A DNA stretch of 64,000 nucleotides from Rhynchopus sp. YZ270_cl-10 (Eukaryota > Euglenozoa > Diplonemea > Diplonemida > Diplonemidae), in assembly GCA_964035575.1 (NCBI GenBank), contig OZ037862.1, forward strand, positions 1,426,001 through 1,490,000, given 5' to 3'. Position 1 is the stretch's first letter. Every line of letters starts with the position of its first letter. The translations under genes were made by a program, and so were the position numbers. This document shows, piece by piece, positions 37,023 through 46,303 of this stretch. Under the pieces are notes generated by a model. It did no database searches. It was not told the origin of the DNA and was given only the letters and a program-made list of their open reading frames with translations.

Positions 37023-37217
37023 TTCTGTCGGCCAGAGGCTTTTAGCCTAGGAGACCTATTGCGGTTAACGGTACGGCCTGATGCAGAGAAAGCCATCTCC
37101 CCTGTTTTTTCCATGCACTTCCACTAGACACCCTACTGCACAAAAGTAGCGCAGTCCTTCCCCACCCACAACACAACAGCTAACAGGAAAGTTTTTTGTC
37201 TATCTAGCAGGATCACA
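36102..37217. other. Diverged right edge of the array and spacer
   Basis: Bases 36119-36460 are clearly related to 14145-14570 but diverged (shared TTTGCTCTCTATTCTATGAT). Bases 36460-36675 are again almost identical to 14565-14780 and include boundary motif copy 6 at 36500-36553. After about 36690 the sequence is unique. TCTATCTAGCAG 8 nt before the next ATG is a strong acceptor-like site. Confidence 0.7.
36500..36553 (+). repeat. Boundary motif copy 6
   Basis: AGGTGACTTCAGC, then GAGGCTTAGGTTCATCTTAC, then a TTTTCTCTTCC tail, about 400 bp after the last GH5-fusion stop. It lies in a block that stays nearly identical to 14565-14780 although the DNA just before it has diverged, as if this block is under constraint or was recently converted. 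Confidence 0.75.
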
Positions 37218-39086
37218 ATGAAATACCTTCTCCTGGCAGTGTTGCTGCTTGCACTGCAGTCCACACAGGCAGTGGGCCCCGATCCTACTGACCCGACAGA
37301 CCCGACTGATCCTACTGATCCTACTGACCCAACAGACCCGACAGATCCCACTGATCCTACTGACCCGACTGACCCACAGAATCCCGAGCCTGCACCCGAG
37401 CCCGAAGACGATGACGAAGACAAGAAGGTGCCGATCGAAGGCTCGTCGATCCTAAAGTACCTGGGCCTCATCATCTGCGGTGGGCTGACCTGCGTGTTCA
37501 TCGTTGGCGCAGTCTTCCTCGGACGACCCGGGTCTGGGAAGGACGGCGGCTCGGTGCGGCATCTGCTGTTCCCTGTGAGTGGTATGGAGGCAAAGCGGCT
37601 GTTTGGGACGAACATGTCGACAATCCAGGCAACACGTGCAGAGGAGTTGTCACTGAAGGCGGCGGGTGTGGACACACCGTTTGCGGCTGCGTACCTGTGC
37701 TGGCGGCGGACGAACATCACAGTGTCAATTTACTTTTACATTTTGTCGTTCGGTTTTGTGCTGGTGAACAGCCTTGGAGCAAACTACCTGAGCACAGTTG
37801 TGTACAAGGACGACCCTCTGTCTGACCCTGTGGTGCTGAGGAAGAACCTGAAGGAGCAGATGGCAGCACTGATCCCACTGTGCCAGATCACGCTTGCCTT
37901 TGTGGTCTACGGGATGGCAGGGTACCGGTGGCACGACCTGGAGCGGAGCAGACTTCTGCTTGGGTGTGGGTGGTGTATCATCTTCGCGATTCCCTTCAGC
38001 TTCTTCATGATGCCGTGGATGGACATTGACAACCCTTCTGCGTACGTCAAGGATCTGTGCATCTATGTTGTGAAGAACCTTAGCTCACTGCCGCCCGACC
38101 TCATTAAGGTGAACTACAAGGGCCTTGCCTTCCAAGCAGAAGAGGTGTGCCAGGGAAGCAGCAGCGACATTGCAAACCGCTTTACCTCTGACGACATGAA
38201 GGTGGAGAAGAGCCCTGTTGTTGGGAAGTTGATGTTTACCTTCATCGGGATGTCGCTCCAGTACATTATCTACCTCCCGTTCCTGACAGCAGCCTTCACA
38301 GTGATGAAGAGCCTTGCCCCAGGTGTGCTGGGGATCCTGATGGGGTTGCAAACAGGGCTGCGCATTGCGAAGGTGAACTTTGCTGGGACACGTCTGACGT
38401 CGTGGATGCTGATTGTGCTGCAGGCGTGTTCGCTGCCTGTGGTGATGTTCCTGTCTGCTGTGATCCTTGTTGTGGTGGGGACGTGGCCGACGATGATCAC
38501 GGGGCTGTGCCTGACGCTGTCGATGGCACTGTTCATCATCTTTGGCAAGAAGGTGATCACGTCGACGTCGAAGGAAGGTGCAATGACGTACATGGGACGT
38601 CTGGCCAAGGTGGGGCTGTTGTTGAAGGTGATTGGGCTGGGCTGCTTGGTAGCGGGTGTGATGCTTGCACCACATCTTGTGTCGATGAAGGACATCGGGA
38701 TTGACGCTGTGGCGAACGCGATGAAGCCACTGTCGCTGGTGCGCATGTTTTTCTCGTTCCTGTCTGGGCTGTTCCTGTCGAAGGTTGTGTTTGTGGATGT
38801 GATCTACTTCATTCTTATGTCGACATACATTGGCTGCCTTGACGACAATGCTGCAGACAAGGAGGCTGCGATGCGGCAGATGCTGCAGCTGTGCTGTGCC
38901 TTCGACGCCTACCGCACCAAGTACGACGAGTCCTCCTTCGGCACCTCCTCAAAGGAGATGGGGCTCCTGAGTCTCAACGATGGGTCTGTCTCGTTCAAGG
39001 CTCTTGACACGTTTCCCAACGAAGACGGTGTTGAGGAGCAGCGCGACTCTCCGTTGTTGCAGAAGTCTGGACAGGATATGCTTTAG
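37218..39086 (+). CDS. Polytopic membrane protein with Asp-Pro-Thr repeat stalk
   Basis: 622 residues. A signal peptide (MKYLLLAVLLLALQSTQA) is followed by ten Asp-Pro-Thr repeats at about residues 22-51. An acidic stretch EPEDDDEDKK precedes the first membrane span (about 75-98). Roughly eight further hydrophobic segments follow (for example near 175, 220, 255, 340, 400-425, 435, 465 and 515-540). The tail of about 75 residues is hydrophilic and probably cytoplasmic. The likely topology is an extracellular repeat stalk on a multi-span plasma-membrane protein. I do not recognise the family; transporter, channel or receptor are all possible. The DPT codons alternate (gay-ccn-acn), so the repeat is kept at protein level more than at DNA level. 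Start supported by an acceptor-like TCTAGCAG 8 nt upstream. Confidence 0.8.
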   Translation: MKYLLLAVLLLALQSTQAVGPDPTDPTDPTDPTDPTDPTDPTDPTDPTDPTDPQNPEPAPEPEDDDEDKKVPIEGSSILKYLGLIICGGLTCVFIVGAVFLGRPGSGKDGGSVRHLLFPVSGMEAKRLFGTNMSTIQATRAEELSLKAAGVDTPFAAAYLCWRRTNITVSIYFYILSFGFVLVNSLGANYLSTVVYKDDPLSDPVVLRKNLKEQMAALIPLCQITLAFVVYGMAGYRWHDLERSRLLLGCGWCIIFAIPFSFFMMPWMDIDNPSAYVKDLCIYVVKNLSSLPPDLIKVNYKGLAFQAEEVCQGSSSDIANRFTSDDMKVEKSPVVGKLMFTFIGMSLQYIIYLPFLTAAFTVMKSLAPGVLGILMGLQTGLRIAKVNFAGTRLTSWMLIVLQACSLPVVMFLSAVILVVVGTWPTMITGLCLTLSMALFIIFGKKVITSTSKEGAMTYMGRLAKVGLLLKVIGLGCLVAGVMLAPHLVSMKDIGIDAVANAMKPLSLVRMFFSFLSGLFLSKVVFVDVIYFILMSTYIGCLDDNAADKEAAMRQMLQLCCAFDAYRTKYDESSFGTSSKEMGLLSLNDGSVSFKALDTFPNEDGVEEQRDSPLLQKSGQDML

Positions 39087-40054
39087 ACTTTTTCTTCACC
39101 TTTTACTGATCAGACCAAGGTGTTAACCATTCCTTGCCACACTTCACTGGGGATGAAGTGTGCGGTCTGTATTTCCTCAGGGGCATGCGGGCTTCTGTTT
39201 TGACCTCATGGAGGTGAACGTCCCTGCCTCTACTGAATCAAGTAAACCCTGGCTGTGGTAAATACTGGGCCAGTGGCTTCTCTTCCCGTGCTATGAAGGG
39301 TGTTTGACTCGGAGTATGAAACAACGACCAACAGTCAGGCCAGGGCTTGCTCTGCCACACCTTGGGGTAAAGGTGTGCTGCCTGTCAGGACGTCAACGTA
39401 CATCACTTCGAGCGTGAGGCCCCACTTCATTTTTTTTGACCCCCCGACCCCCAAAAGAAGACGATGCTGGCCGCAGGTACGTGTGCTTTCATCCGGATGG
39501 CTGGCCTCGTACGTAGTCAGTCGGAGGTGCCTGCAGCAACAACTGTTCTTCATTTTTTACTTTTTACTTTTGATGTGCGTGGCTTTAGTGACCAATACAC
39601 AAGTCCAGCTTAGACTCATGTTCCACGATTGCTCTTTATTTGAATTGAAGAGTTTTATTGAATTGTGTGAGAGGTTGGGGTGATCAGGGGTTCTGATCAC
39701 AGAAATATCACAAAAAATCAAATCAGGAAAATGCCGGGAAAAAAACGGAAACCCCAAAAAATGTTGTGTTTTTTGATGTATATTGTGCTGTTTTGTGTTT
39801 TTCTGTTTTTCGCATTCCAGATTTTGTGATATTTCTGTGATCAGAGCGACAGAAAAGTACCCTGATCACCCACAGTTGGATTTGAAAGTATATGAAACTA
39901 ATGCATTGTGTGACAGCTTCCAGATCCCTGCATCTGTGTAGCGCACTCTACTTCTTTTTTTCCTACACGTTTCTCTGTATCGACAACGCAAAATCACCCC
40001 TTTATCAGGTGTTGACGCTGCTGAGCCGCCACAGCGTGGCTGACAGAAAGATAA
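39087..40054. other. Gene-free stretch after the membrane protein
   Basis: Contains the dispersed repeat 39213-39280 (related to 376-453) and the MITE-like element 39678-39871. No coding potential was recognised. Confidence 0.5.
39678..39871. mobile_element. MITE-like 194-bp inverted-repeat element
   Basis: Ends pair as GGGTGATCAGGG and CCCTGATCACCC. A second, longer pair lies just inside: CTGATCACAGAAATATCACA with TGTGATATTTCTGTGATCAG, leaving a T/G-rich middle. It is too short to code. No clear target duplication was seen. Confidence 0.65.
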
Positions 40055-40272
40055 CTCAGGCTTTTTTCTAAATCGGGTCCAAAATTTCCCAAAAACCGAA
40101 AATCAATAGTAAAAAAAGTGCGCAACATACCTGTGCATTTCCCCCCAAAAAAAGTGCGTTCCCCCCCCCCCTGAAAGTGCGTTGTCGCATTTCCGAGCCG
40201 ATCCCGGCATGTGGTGGGGTCATTTTGGAAAAATGGACATTTTTTTGAGTAGTTGAATAATAATCCACAGTA

Positions 40273-40588
40273 CAGTATACACAGTATACACAGTATACAC
40301 AGTATACACAGTATACACAGTATACACAGTATACACAGTATACACAGTATACACAGTATACACAGTATACACAGTATACACAGTATACACAGTATACACA
40401 GTATACACAGTATACACAGTATACACAGTATACACAGTATACACAGTATACACAGTATACACAGTATACACAGTATACACAGTATACACAGTATACACAG
40501 TATACACAGTATACACAGTATACACAGTATACACAGTATACACAGTATACACAGTATACACAGTATACACAGTATACACAGTATACAG
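40273..40588 (+). repeat. 35-copy CAGTATACA minisatellite
   Basis: Essentially perfect 9-bp tandem repeat; each unit contains the palindrome GTATAC. Both strands stay open (Thr-Val-Tyr or Ser-Ile-His triplets) only because the unit is a multiple of three; it is not treated as coding. Confidence 0.95.
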
Positions 40589-40623
40589 CCCGCTGCAGGC
40601 GGAGGAAAAATAGAACTGTGTTA

Positions 40624-41412
40624 TCAACTTACCTTCCTTCACCCCCCCCTGTAAGGGCAACCGTAGGTGAAGTAAGGTATAGTATTGAAATCGATGTGGG
40701 GGGGGAGTAAAGGGTCAATTTTACAAAACCAGATTTTGAGGAAAATTTTAGCCGAAAATGGGCCCCACGTATAAGGAACCGGGCTCATATTTCTCAAAAT
40801 TTAAGTGGTCAAAAAATTGTCCAATTTTCGAGATTGACCCCACCACTGCACGGGCGGATCCCAAAAATGCAAATAAGGACCCTTTTTCAACTTACCTTCC
40901 TTCACCCCCCCCTGTAAGGGCAACCGTAGGTGAAGTAAGGTATAGTATTGAAATCGATGTGGGGGGGGAGTAAAGGGTCAATTTTACAAAACCAGATTTT
41001 GAGGAAAATTTTAGCCGAAAATGGGCCCCACGTATAAGGAACCGGGCTCATATTTCTCAAAATTTAAGTGGTCAAAAAATTGTCCAATTTTCGAGATTGA
41101 CCCCACCACTGCACGGGCGGATCCCAAAAATGCAAATAAGGACCCTTTTTCAACTTACCTTCCTTCACCCCCCCCTGTAAGGGCAACCGTAGGTGAAGTA
41201 AGGTATAGTATTGAAATCGATGTGGGGGGGGAGTAAAGGGTCAATTTTACAAAACCAGATTTTGAGGAAAATTTTAGCCGAAAATGGGCCCCACGTATAA
41301 GGAACCGGGCTCATATTTCTCAAAATTTAAGTGGTCAAAAAATTGTCCAATTTTCGAGATTGACCCCACCACTGCACGGGCGGATCCCAAAAATGCAAAT
41401 AAGGACCCTTTT
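40624..41412 (+). repeat. Three tandem copies of a 263-bp unit
   Basis: Starts at 40624, 40887 and 41150; copies look identical. Each contains a hairpin (TACCTTCCTTCACC with GGTGAAGTAAGGTA, one mismatch), a G8 run after ATCGATGT, and the core GATTGACCCCACCAC shared with repeats at 6225-6710. Confidence 0.95.
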
Positions 41413-42165
41413 TAATTTGTTCTCTTGAAATGTGTAATTTCATGTTTTCGCGAAAAAAATGACAACTGATCCTACAAGGGTTGAAGGAAGGTGGCTGAAA
41501 ACAACAATAACAACAAGGACAAGTAATTGCCAAGAAAAAACGGGGTGTGCTGTGGACAACTCCGCGATTTTCGAAGCCGCCGTAGCACCCTGGCGATTTG
41601 CTGGAGGTGCTGATGTGCCTGGTGTGATCGATGTGTTGTAGTCTGTGCATTCTGTGTTCCTTCCGCACTGCTCCAACGACGACGACAATGTGGGGAGCCT
41701 GTGGACAACTACGAGCTGGAACACGCCGAGCCTGCCGAGCCGACGTCCAACAACGCTATCGAGCAGATGGTGCTGGACGAAGAGGACAGCCCCCCTTCTT
41801 GAACGTTTCAGATGCTGGCGTCCCAGTGGGTCTGGCAGCTTACGAAGCGTTAGCATGCCTACAGAAAAGCAGAATGCTGGGCGTGTTGTAGATTATTTCT
41901 ACAGGATGGAGTTCCACATCACACCCCGTTTTTTTTCCGATAGCAATTACTTGTTTTTTTCTTCAAAAATGTTGTTTTTGGACAGTTTGAGGACATGACG
42001 ACCACCATTTTTTTTTCTCGGTCACTTTATCCCTAAGAAACCCACCTACCTTCTACCGAGTAAAAAAAGTGCGCTGGCTGGGACCTTATAGCCGGGAAAT
42101 AAAGTGCGCACATTTTATTTTTTCAAAACCCCAATATCAATACCTGATTTAGAAAAAAGCCTGAG

Positions 42166-43572
42166 ATAACTGCATGTTTTTTTCTTTTTGTGTTTTTGTG
42201 TTTGCGTGTGATGTGTCCTCTTATTCCTTGTTGTCGTGCTTTCCCACCGTCTTTCGTTTCGAATTCACAAAAAGACAGAACACCAGAGGGGGGGCAGTAT
42301 ATGTTATACAGATGTGTGTGCACCAGTGGCACATTCGTTCAAGTTTTATTTTCTGTGATGTGATAACAACATTACTATAGATTTCCCCCAAATAATAAGA
42401 AATTTGCTTTTTTTTTCTTTTTTTTTTTTTTTCGCTTCGTACCATCCCTTTCCCAGTACAGAAAGTTGTTTTTTTTTTCTCTTTGGGGACATGGCAATTC
42501 TGTACAAATCTTGCCACCATGTCTTCCCGACACCAATAACCTGGAGAATAACAGGCAATCTTTTAGTTTTCATAAAAACGATTCCCGTGCTCCTCACCCC
42601 CCCCACACTTTTTAACAAGAGCGGTAAAGATGTGTGTGCACGTGAGGCACAGTTCACCTTACAAGTTTTCTTTTATTTTTAAAAAGTGTGATCTGGGGTG
42701 AGGAAAGCGTTCACCATTTCAACCTCTCCCCTATTTTTATGTCAAATTTTTTCCCTCCCGAGAATCAACAGAGTTGTGTAGTACTATGTTTTGGTCTTTT
42801 TTATCAACGTTTCTTCAACAAGAATAGGATACTCCCGACTGGTGGACACGTGCCTGCCAAGGATACATTTGTGTATCGTTTCGAGTACACTATTCTGTGT
42901 GTATCGCTGATAATATAGCAAAACTGTGCACAATCACACACCACATCATTTTAAAACATTTTTTACGCACCCATCTGCTACACACGTAGACTTCCTTCTT
43001 CAACAGGTCTGCTGCTGTTGTTCTGTGGTCGCTGTTACAATGTTCTTCATCATTGGTTTTTCATTGTGTTTTGTTTTGGATTTTTGTTGTAGTTGTCTTA
43101 TGTGCCTATGTGGCAGCTTCCTCTCTATTCAAAGCACATTCCTCTCTATGGTCAACGTTTTATGCAACTCACCGACCTAAAAGAGTCAGGTCCCCGTTCA
43201 GGTGTCTGTGATACATCTGAGCGGTGCGTCCCATGTGTGAGAAGCGCAACAAAATTTGCGTGTCGAAAAAGCGTATCTTAACCGGAAACCACAAACTTAG
43301 AATGTTCTTCACAACAGACGTGCCTCAGCAGGTCTGTTGGTTGATCAAACATATTTCATTTTTGATACATTAGTGGTGGAATGTGCCCTCCTCTTTCTAT
43401 AACAACGAACGTTTTTTTCCCTTCATTCCAAACATACAAACTGCTCAATTTCACAGCTTGAGCACGCTTCCCAAATAAAACAACAAACCTAGCGCAGTCC
43501 ATGTTTCTGTCGCACTTAGAATGTGTCTCGAACACTCCTCCACCCCATCTCTTCACTCCTCCAGGTGCCAAG
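42166..43572. other. Gene-free stretch before the DUF5703-type gene
   Basis: Homopolymer T runs and short frames only. Boundary motif copy 7 is at 42638-42680 (GCACGTGAGGCACAG, then TTCACCTTAC, then AAGTTTTCTTTT). A pyrimidine tract ending CTCCTCCAG lies 8 nt before the next gene's ATG. Confidence 0.55.
42638..42680 (+). repeat. Boundary motif copy 7
   Basis: Keeps GCACGTGAGGC and the (C)TTAC plus T-rich tail, but lacks the GGTGACT head. It lies 3.5 kb after the membrane-protein stop, with the satellite element between them. Confidence 0.6.
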
Positions 43573-45759
43573 ATGAATACACGCCTCATTCTGCTTTGTG
43601 CACATGTCCCCTTTGCGGCAGCGCTGTGCAGCACGTGGAGCACAGACCCAGTTGCCTGCGTGCAGGAGTACAACGTCAAATGGACAGACCTTCTGAACGA
43701 CACGAACATCTCGTACGTCAACACGATGCCCATTGGGAACGCTGTCGCTGGTGCTAATGTGTGGACTGATGGGAAGGACACAGTTACGCTGATGATCTCG
43801 TCGCAGTGGGCATGGAACGAGGGTGCGCAGCTGATCAAGGTGGGGCGTGTCGACCTCACGTATGCACCGGCTCCTGCAGCGCAGCCGTTCTCAATGGAGA
43901 TGGACCTGGGCACGGGCACTGTCAGGATACAGATCGGTGACCTGCACGTGGACGTGTGGATGGACGCCGACGGCAACGCTGCTGTTGTGACGCACACCTC
44001 CTCAGGCAGCACTACGTACACGGTATCTGCGAAGCTGTCGATCATCCGCCCCGAGCAGACTCTGTACGCCGGCACCTTCGAGTGCAGGCCGAACTACACA
44101 ATCAGTCCCGACGTCAGTCTCGTGAGCGACGGGCACCAGATTGTGTACCACAGAAACGAGCAAGGCTACGCCTCGCAGGACTACTTCCAAGACATGATCG
44201 ACGAGCAGAACCTAGGAGAGAAGGCACACCAAAGCCAGCCCAACCTTATGTACAACAGAACCTCAGGTGCCGCCATCTCACAGAGTGCCAACAACGTCAT
44301 CATCACCGTCCTCACAGAGCAGACGGAGAAGCCAGAGCAGTACGTCGCAGACCTGAAGGCAGCCATCAACCTGAACCCCTCCAAGGCAAAGCACGACGCC
44401 TTCTACGCAGCGCTGTGGGGCAAGTCGCACATCCAGATCTCGAACACGACTGTAGGCACGAAGTACGTCATCCAGCGCTACATGCAGACCATCCAGGCGC
44501 GTGCTCCATTCCCGCTGAAGTTCAACGGCCTCATCTTCACTGCGCACAAAGCACCCAACGTGGACTGGCGTGACTGGGGTGGTCGCAACTGGTGGCAGAA
44601 CGGGCGCCTCTCGTACTACAACATGTTCACGTCGGGTGACTACGACCAGGTCGCGAGCTTCCTTGAGTCGTACCACAAGACGCTGCCGATGGCGCGTGCG
44701 CGCACAGAGCACTACTACAACTTCACTGGCGCCTTCTGGGCTGAGTACGCAGACGCCTTCTTCGGCACCCAGCACTCCCTCAGCTACGGCTGTGGGCGTG
44801 CAGGCAAGACGGACCCGCCGTACTGGTGGAACTCTGACATCTGGAACGGGTACAACGTGCAGGGCTCGCTCGACCTCTCGCTTATGACGCTGGACTACTG
44901 GGTGGCGACGGGCGATGACACTTACGTCGAGATTGCTGCAGAAGTAATTGAGTTCTTCCAGAACTGGCGCCCAAACAAGGACGCCTCCGGCAAGGTGGTG
45001 ATGTACCCGACACAGGCGTTGGAGACATGGCAGTGCCCTGGGTACCCTGCGAACAAGACCACATGTGCCACGAACGACATGCCCACTGTCTCCGGCCTGC
45101 ACGCGGTCGTGGATAAGCTGCTTAGCACCGGGTACGGCACGGCAGCACAGCGGGCGGGGTGGACTGCGTACCAGAAGGTGCTGCCGGACATGCCAATCAC
45201 AGACCAGCTGCAGGAAGCACAGATCCTGCCGCAGACACGCCGTCTGAATGTGGAGAACCCGCAGCTCTACGCTGTGCACCCGTACAGACAGTTCACTGCG
45301 GCACGTGCCAAGGAGCGCTCGTTGGCCCCTGCTACGAAGGCGTACGACGACAGGCACTACCCGGGCGACGTGGGGTGGAACCAGTGCATCATGGACGCAG
45401 CGCTGCTGGGGCTGTCTGCGGAGTTCGAGAGGATGGCCTTTGCGCGTGCCAGCGCGGCACCTGCAGTGAACTACAGGTTCCCCGGATTCAGCCAGCGCTT
45501 CCAGGACTACCAGCCCTCTGCAGACGAGCTGGCGAACCTGCAGAACGGCATCAGCTACGCGATCATTCAGCAAGACGACTCAGCAGACCACAGGCTGCTG
45601 CTCCTTCCTGCCTGGCCCTGTGCCTGGGACGTCGACTTCAAGGTGCACGGCGCCGTCGGCACTGTCGTCACAGGGAAGCTGCTCAACGGTGTGCTGACCT
45701 ACTCTGTCAGCCCCTCCTCCCGCGCTAGCTATGTCACTGCGGCAGACTGTCAGAAGTAG
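43573..45759 (+). CDS. Secreted DUF5703/GH95-like glycoside hydrolase
   Basis: 728 residues from the ATG 8 nt after an acceptor-like CTCCAG; a longer upstream frame exists but would bury the signal peptide (MNTRLILLCAHVPFAAA). The N-terminal domain (about 28-190) shows the DUF5703 pattern: YNVKW, then MPIGNAVAGANVW, then SSQWAWNEGAQLIKVGRVDL. YHRNEQ and a central part rich in paired Trp/Tyr (RDWGGRNWWQNGRLSYYNM, YWWNSDIWNGYNVQG) suggest an alpha/alpha-toroid catalytic barrel as in GH95-type enzymes. The C-terminal LLLLPAWPCAWDVDFKVHG is the closing beta-domain signature of that group. It probably cleaves a plant or algal polysaccharide side chain outside the cell; the substrate cannot be told from sequence. 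It lies 545 bp before the giant coiled-coil gene, with no boundary motif between them. Confidence 0.75.
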   Translation: MNTRLILLCAHVPFAAALCSTWSTDPVACVQEYNVKWTDLLNDTNISYVNTMPIGNAVAGANVWTDGKDTVTLMISSQWAWNEGAQLIKVGRVDLTYAPAPAAQPFSMEMDLGTGTVRIQIGDLHVDVWMDADGNAAVVTHTSSGSTTYTVSAKLSIIRPEQTLYAGTFECRPNYTISPDVSLVSDGHQIVYHRNEQGYASQDYFQDMIDEQNLGEKAHQSQPNLMYNRTSGAAISQSANNVIITVLTEQTEKPEQYVADLKAAINLNPSKAKHDAFYAALWGKSHIQISNTTVGTKYVIQRYMQTIQARAPFPLKFNGLIFTAHKAPNVDWRDWGGRNWWQNGRLSYYNMFTSGDYDQVASFLESYHKTLPMARARTEHYYNFTGAFWAEYADAFFGTQHSLSYGCGRAGKTDPPYWWNSDIWNGYNVQGSLDLSLMTLDYWVATGDDTYVEIAAEVIEFFQNWRPNKDASGKVVMYPTQALETWQCPGYPANKTTCATNDMPTVSGLHAVVDKLLSTGYGTAAQRAGWTAYQKVLPDMPITDQLQEAQILPQTRRLNVENPQLYAVHPYRQFTAARAKERSLAPATKAYDDRHYPGDVGWNQCIMDAALLGLSAEFERMAFARASAAPAVNYRFPGFSQRFQDYQPSADELANLQNGISYAIIQQDDSADHRLLLLPAWPCAWDVDFKVHGAVGTVVTGKLLNGVLTYSVSPSSRASYVTAADCQK

Positions 45760-46303
45760 GTTGTAGGTTGTGAGAAGAGGACTTTTCTTTTCCGAGGATG
45801 GTCTTCTGATGTTTTATTTGTTTTTTGTACACCACCAGCTGCTTTTGATCCAATGGATCAAGCGTGCATATTTTGTTTTTTTCTCCCTCTCATTCCGATT
45901 TTTCCCTCTCACAGAGAGACCTTTTCCATCATCTTGCCTTTTGTTTTGAGGTGTGTGCACCTCACAGACACACCTTTCACCCTCCAAATTGATTGTTTTG
46001 GTGTTCTGCCTAAAAGACAAAGATATTTGATTGAAGGTCATGAGAGGGCTTTGTAGCCCAAGTCAACTTTGATTTTAGGCATTTGACTTTAAACACACTG
46101 TTATTCTTTTCTGTTTGGTTTTTCATGACATAAGAAAAAACTCCAAACCCCTTTTCCGCAAAAACAAACAAACCAAAACGCACACAACCCATTCTCTCTT
46201 TCCCTTTCCTCTGCAACACTTTCTCCACTACCTCACACCGCCCTCCACAGGAACCCCCTCAGGGGGTTCTCCTCCATCCTCATATCCATCTTGCTTCACC
46301 GAG
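45760..46303. other. Spacer before the giant coiled-coil gene
   Basis: AT-rich, then a long C/T-rich tract (46185-46250) ending CCCTCCACAG, a strong splice-acceptor candidate 53 nt before the ATG. No boundary motif. The frame is open upstream of the ATG but its sequence looks like UTR. Confidence 0.5.
46251..46269 (+). promoter_or_regulatory. Perfect 9-bp hairpin in the presumed 5' UTR
   Basis: GAACCCCCT, one C, AGGGGGTTC. It begins exactly one base after the CCCTCCACAG acceptor-like site and ends 34 nt before the ATG of the coiled-coil gene. If splicing occurs there, the hairpin sits at the start of the gene-specific mRNA. Confidence 0.5.

Larger units (their letters stand above)
40055..42165. 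mobile_element. TIR element filled with satellites (non-autonomous DNA transposon)
   Basis: Ends are inverted repeats of about 24 bp with one mismatch, beginning CTCAGGCTTTTTTCTAAATC. ATAA flanks both sides (40051-40054 and 42166-42169), a 4-bp target duplication. Subterminal AGTGCGC copies lie near 40110, 40155, 42068 and 42106, the kind of sites a transposase often binds. The interior holds a 35-copy 9-mer array and three 263-bp tandem units. About 700 bp of mixed-composition DNA (41413-42060) carries only short frames and no transposase motif I recognise. The 4-bp target size matches the element at 3731-6062, though the TIR sequences differ. Confidence 0.65.

Noticed and set aside
40220-40660. 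Long open frames on both strands across the CAGTATACA array
   Set aside because: They exist only because a 9-bp repeat without stops stays open in any frame; no start context or domain supports a gene.
40758-41236. Two identical 71-residue frames in the 263-bp units
   Set aside because: Copies of a tandem repeat inside a TIR element; not protein-like and lost in the third unit.
41440-41856. Minus-strand 138-residue frame as a transposase remnant
   Set aside because: No DDE, zinc-finger or dimerisation motif could be seen; composition is not convincing on either strand.
46115-46303. Upstream extension of the coiled-coil frame
   Set aside because: The extra 63 residues translate a C/T-rich tract with an acceptor-like CCACAG and look like UTR; the ATG at 46304 begins the heptad-rich sequence.
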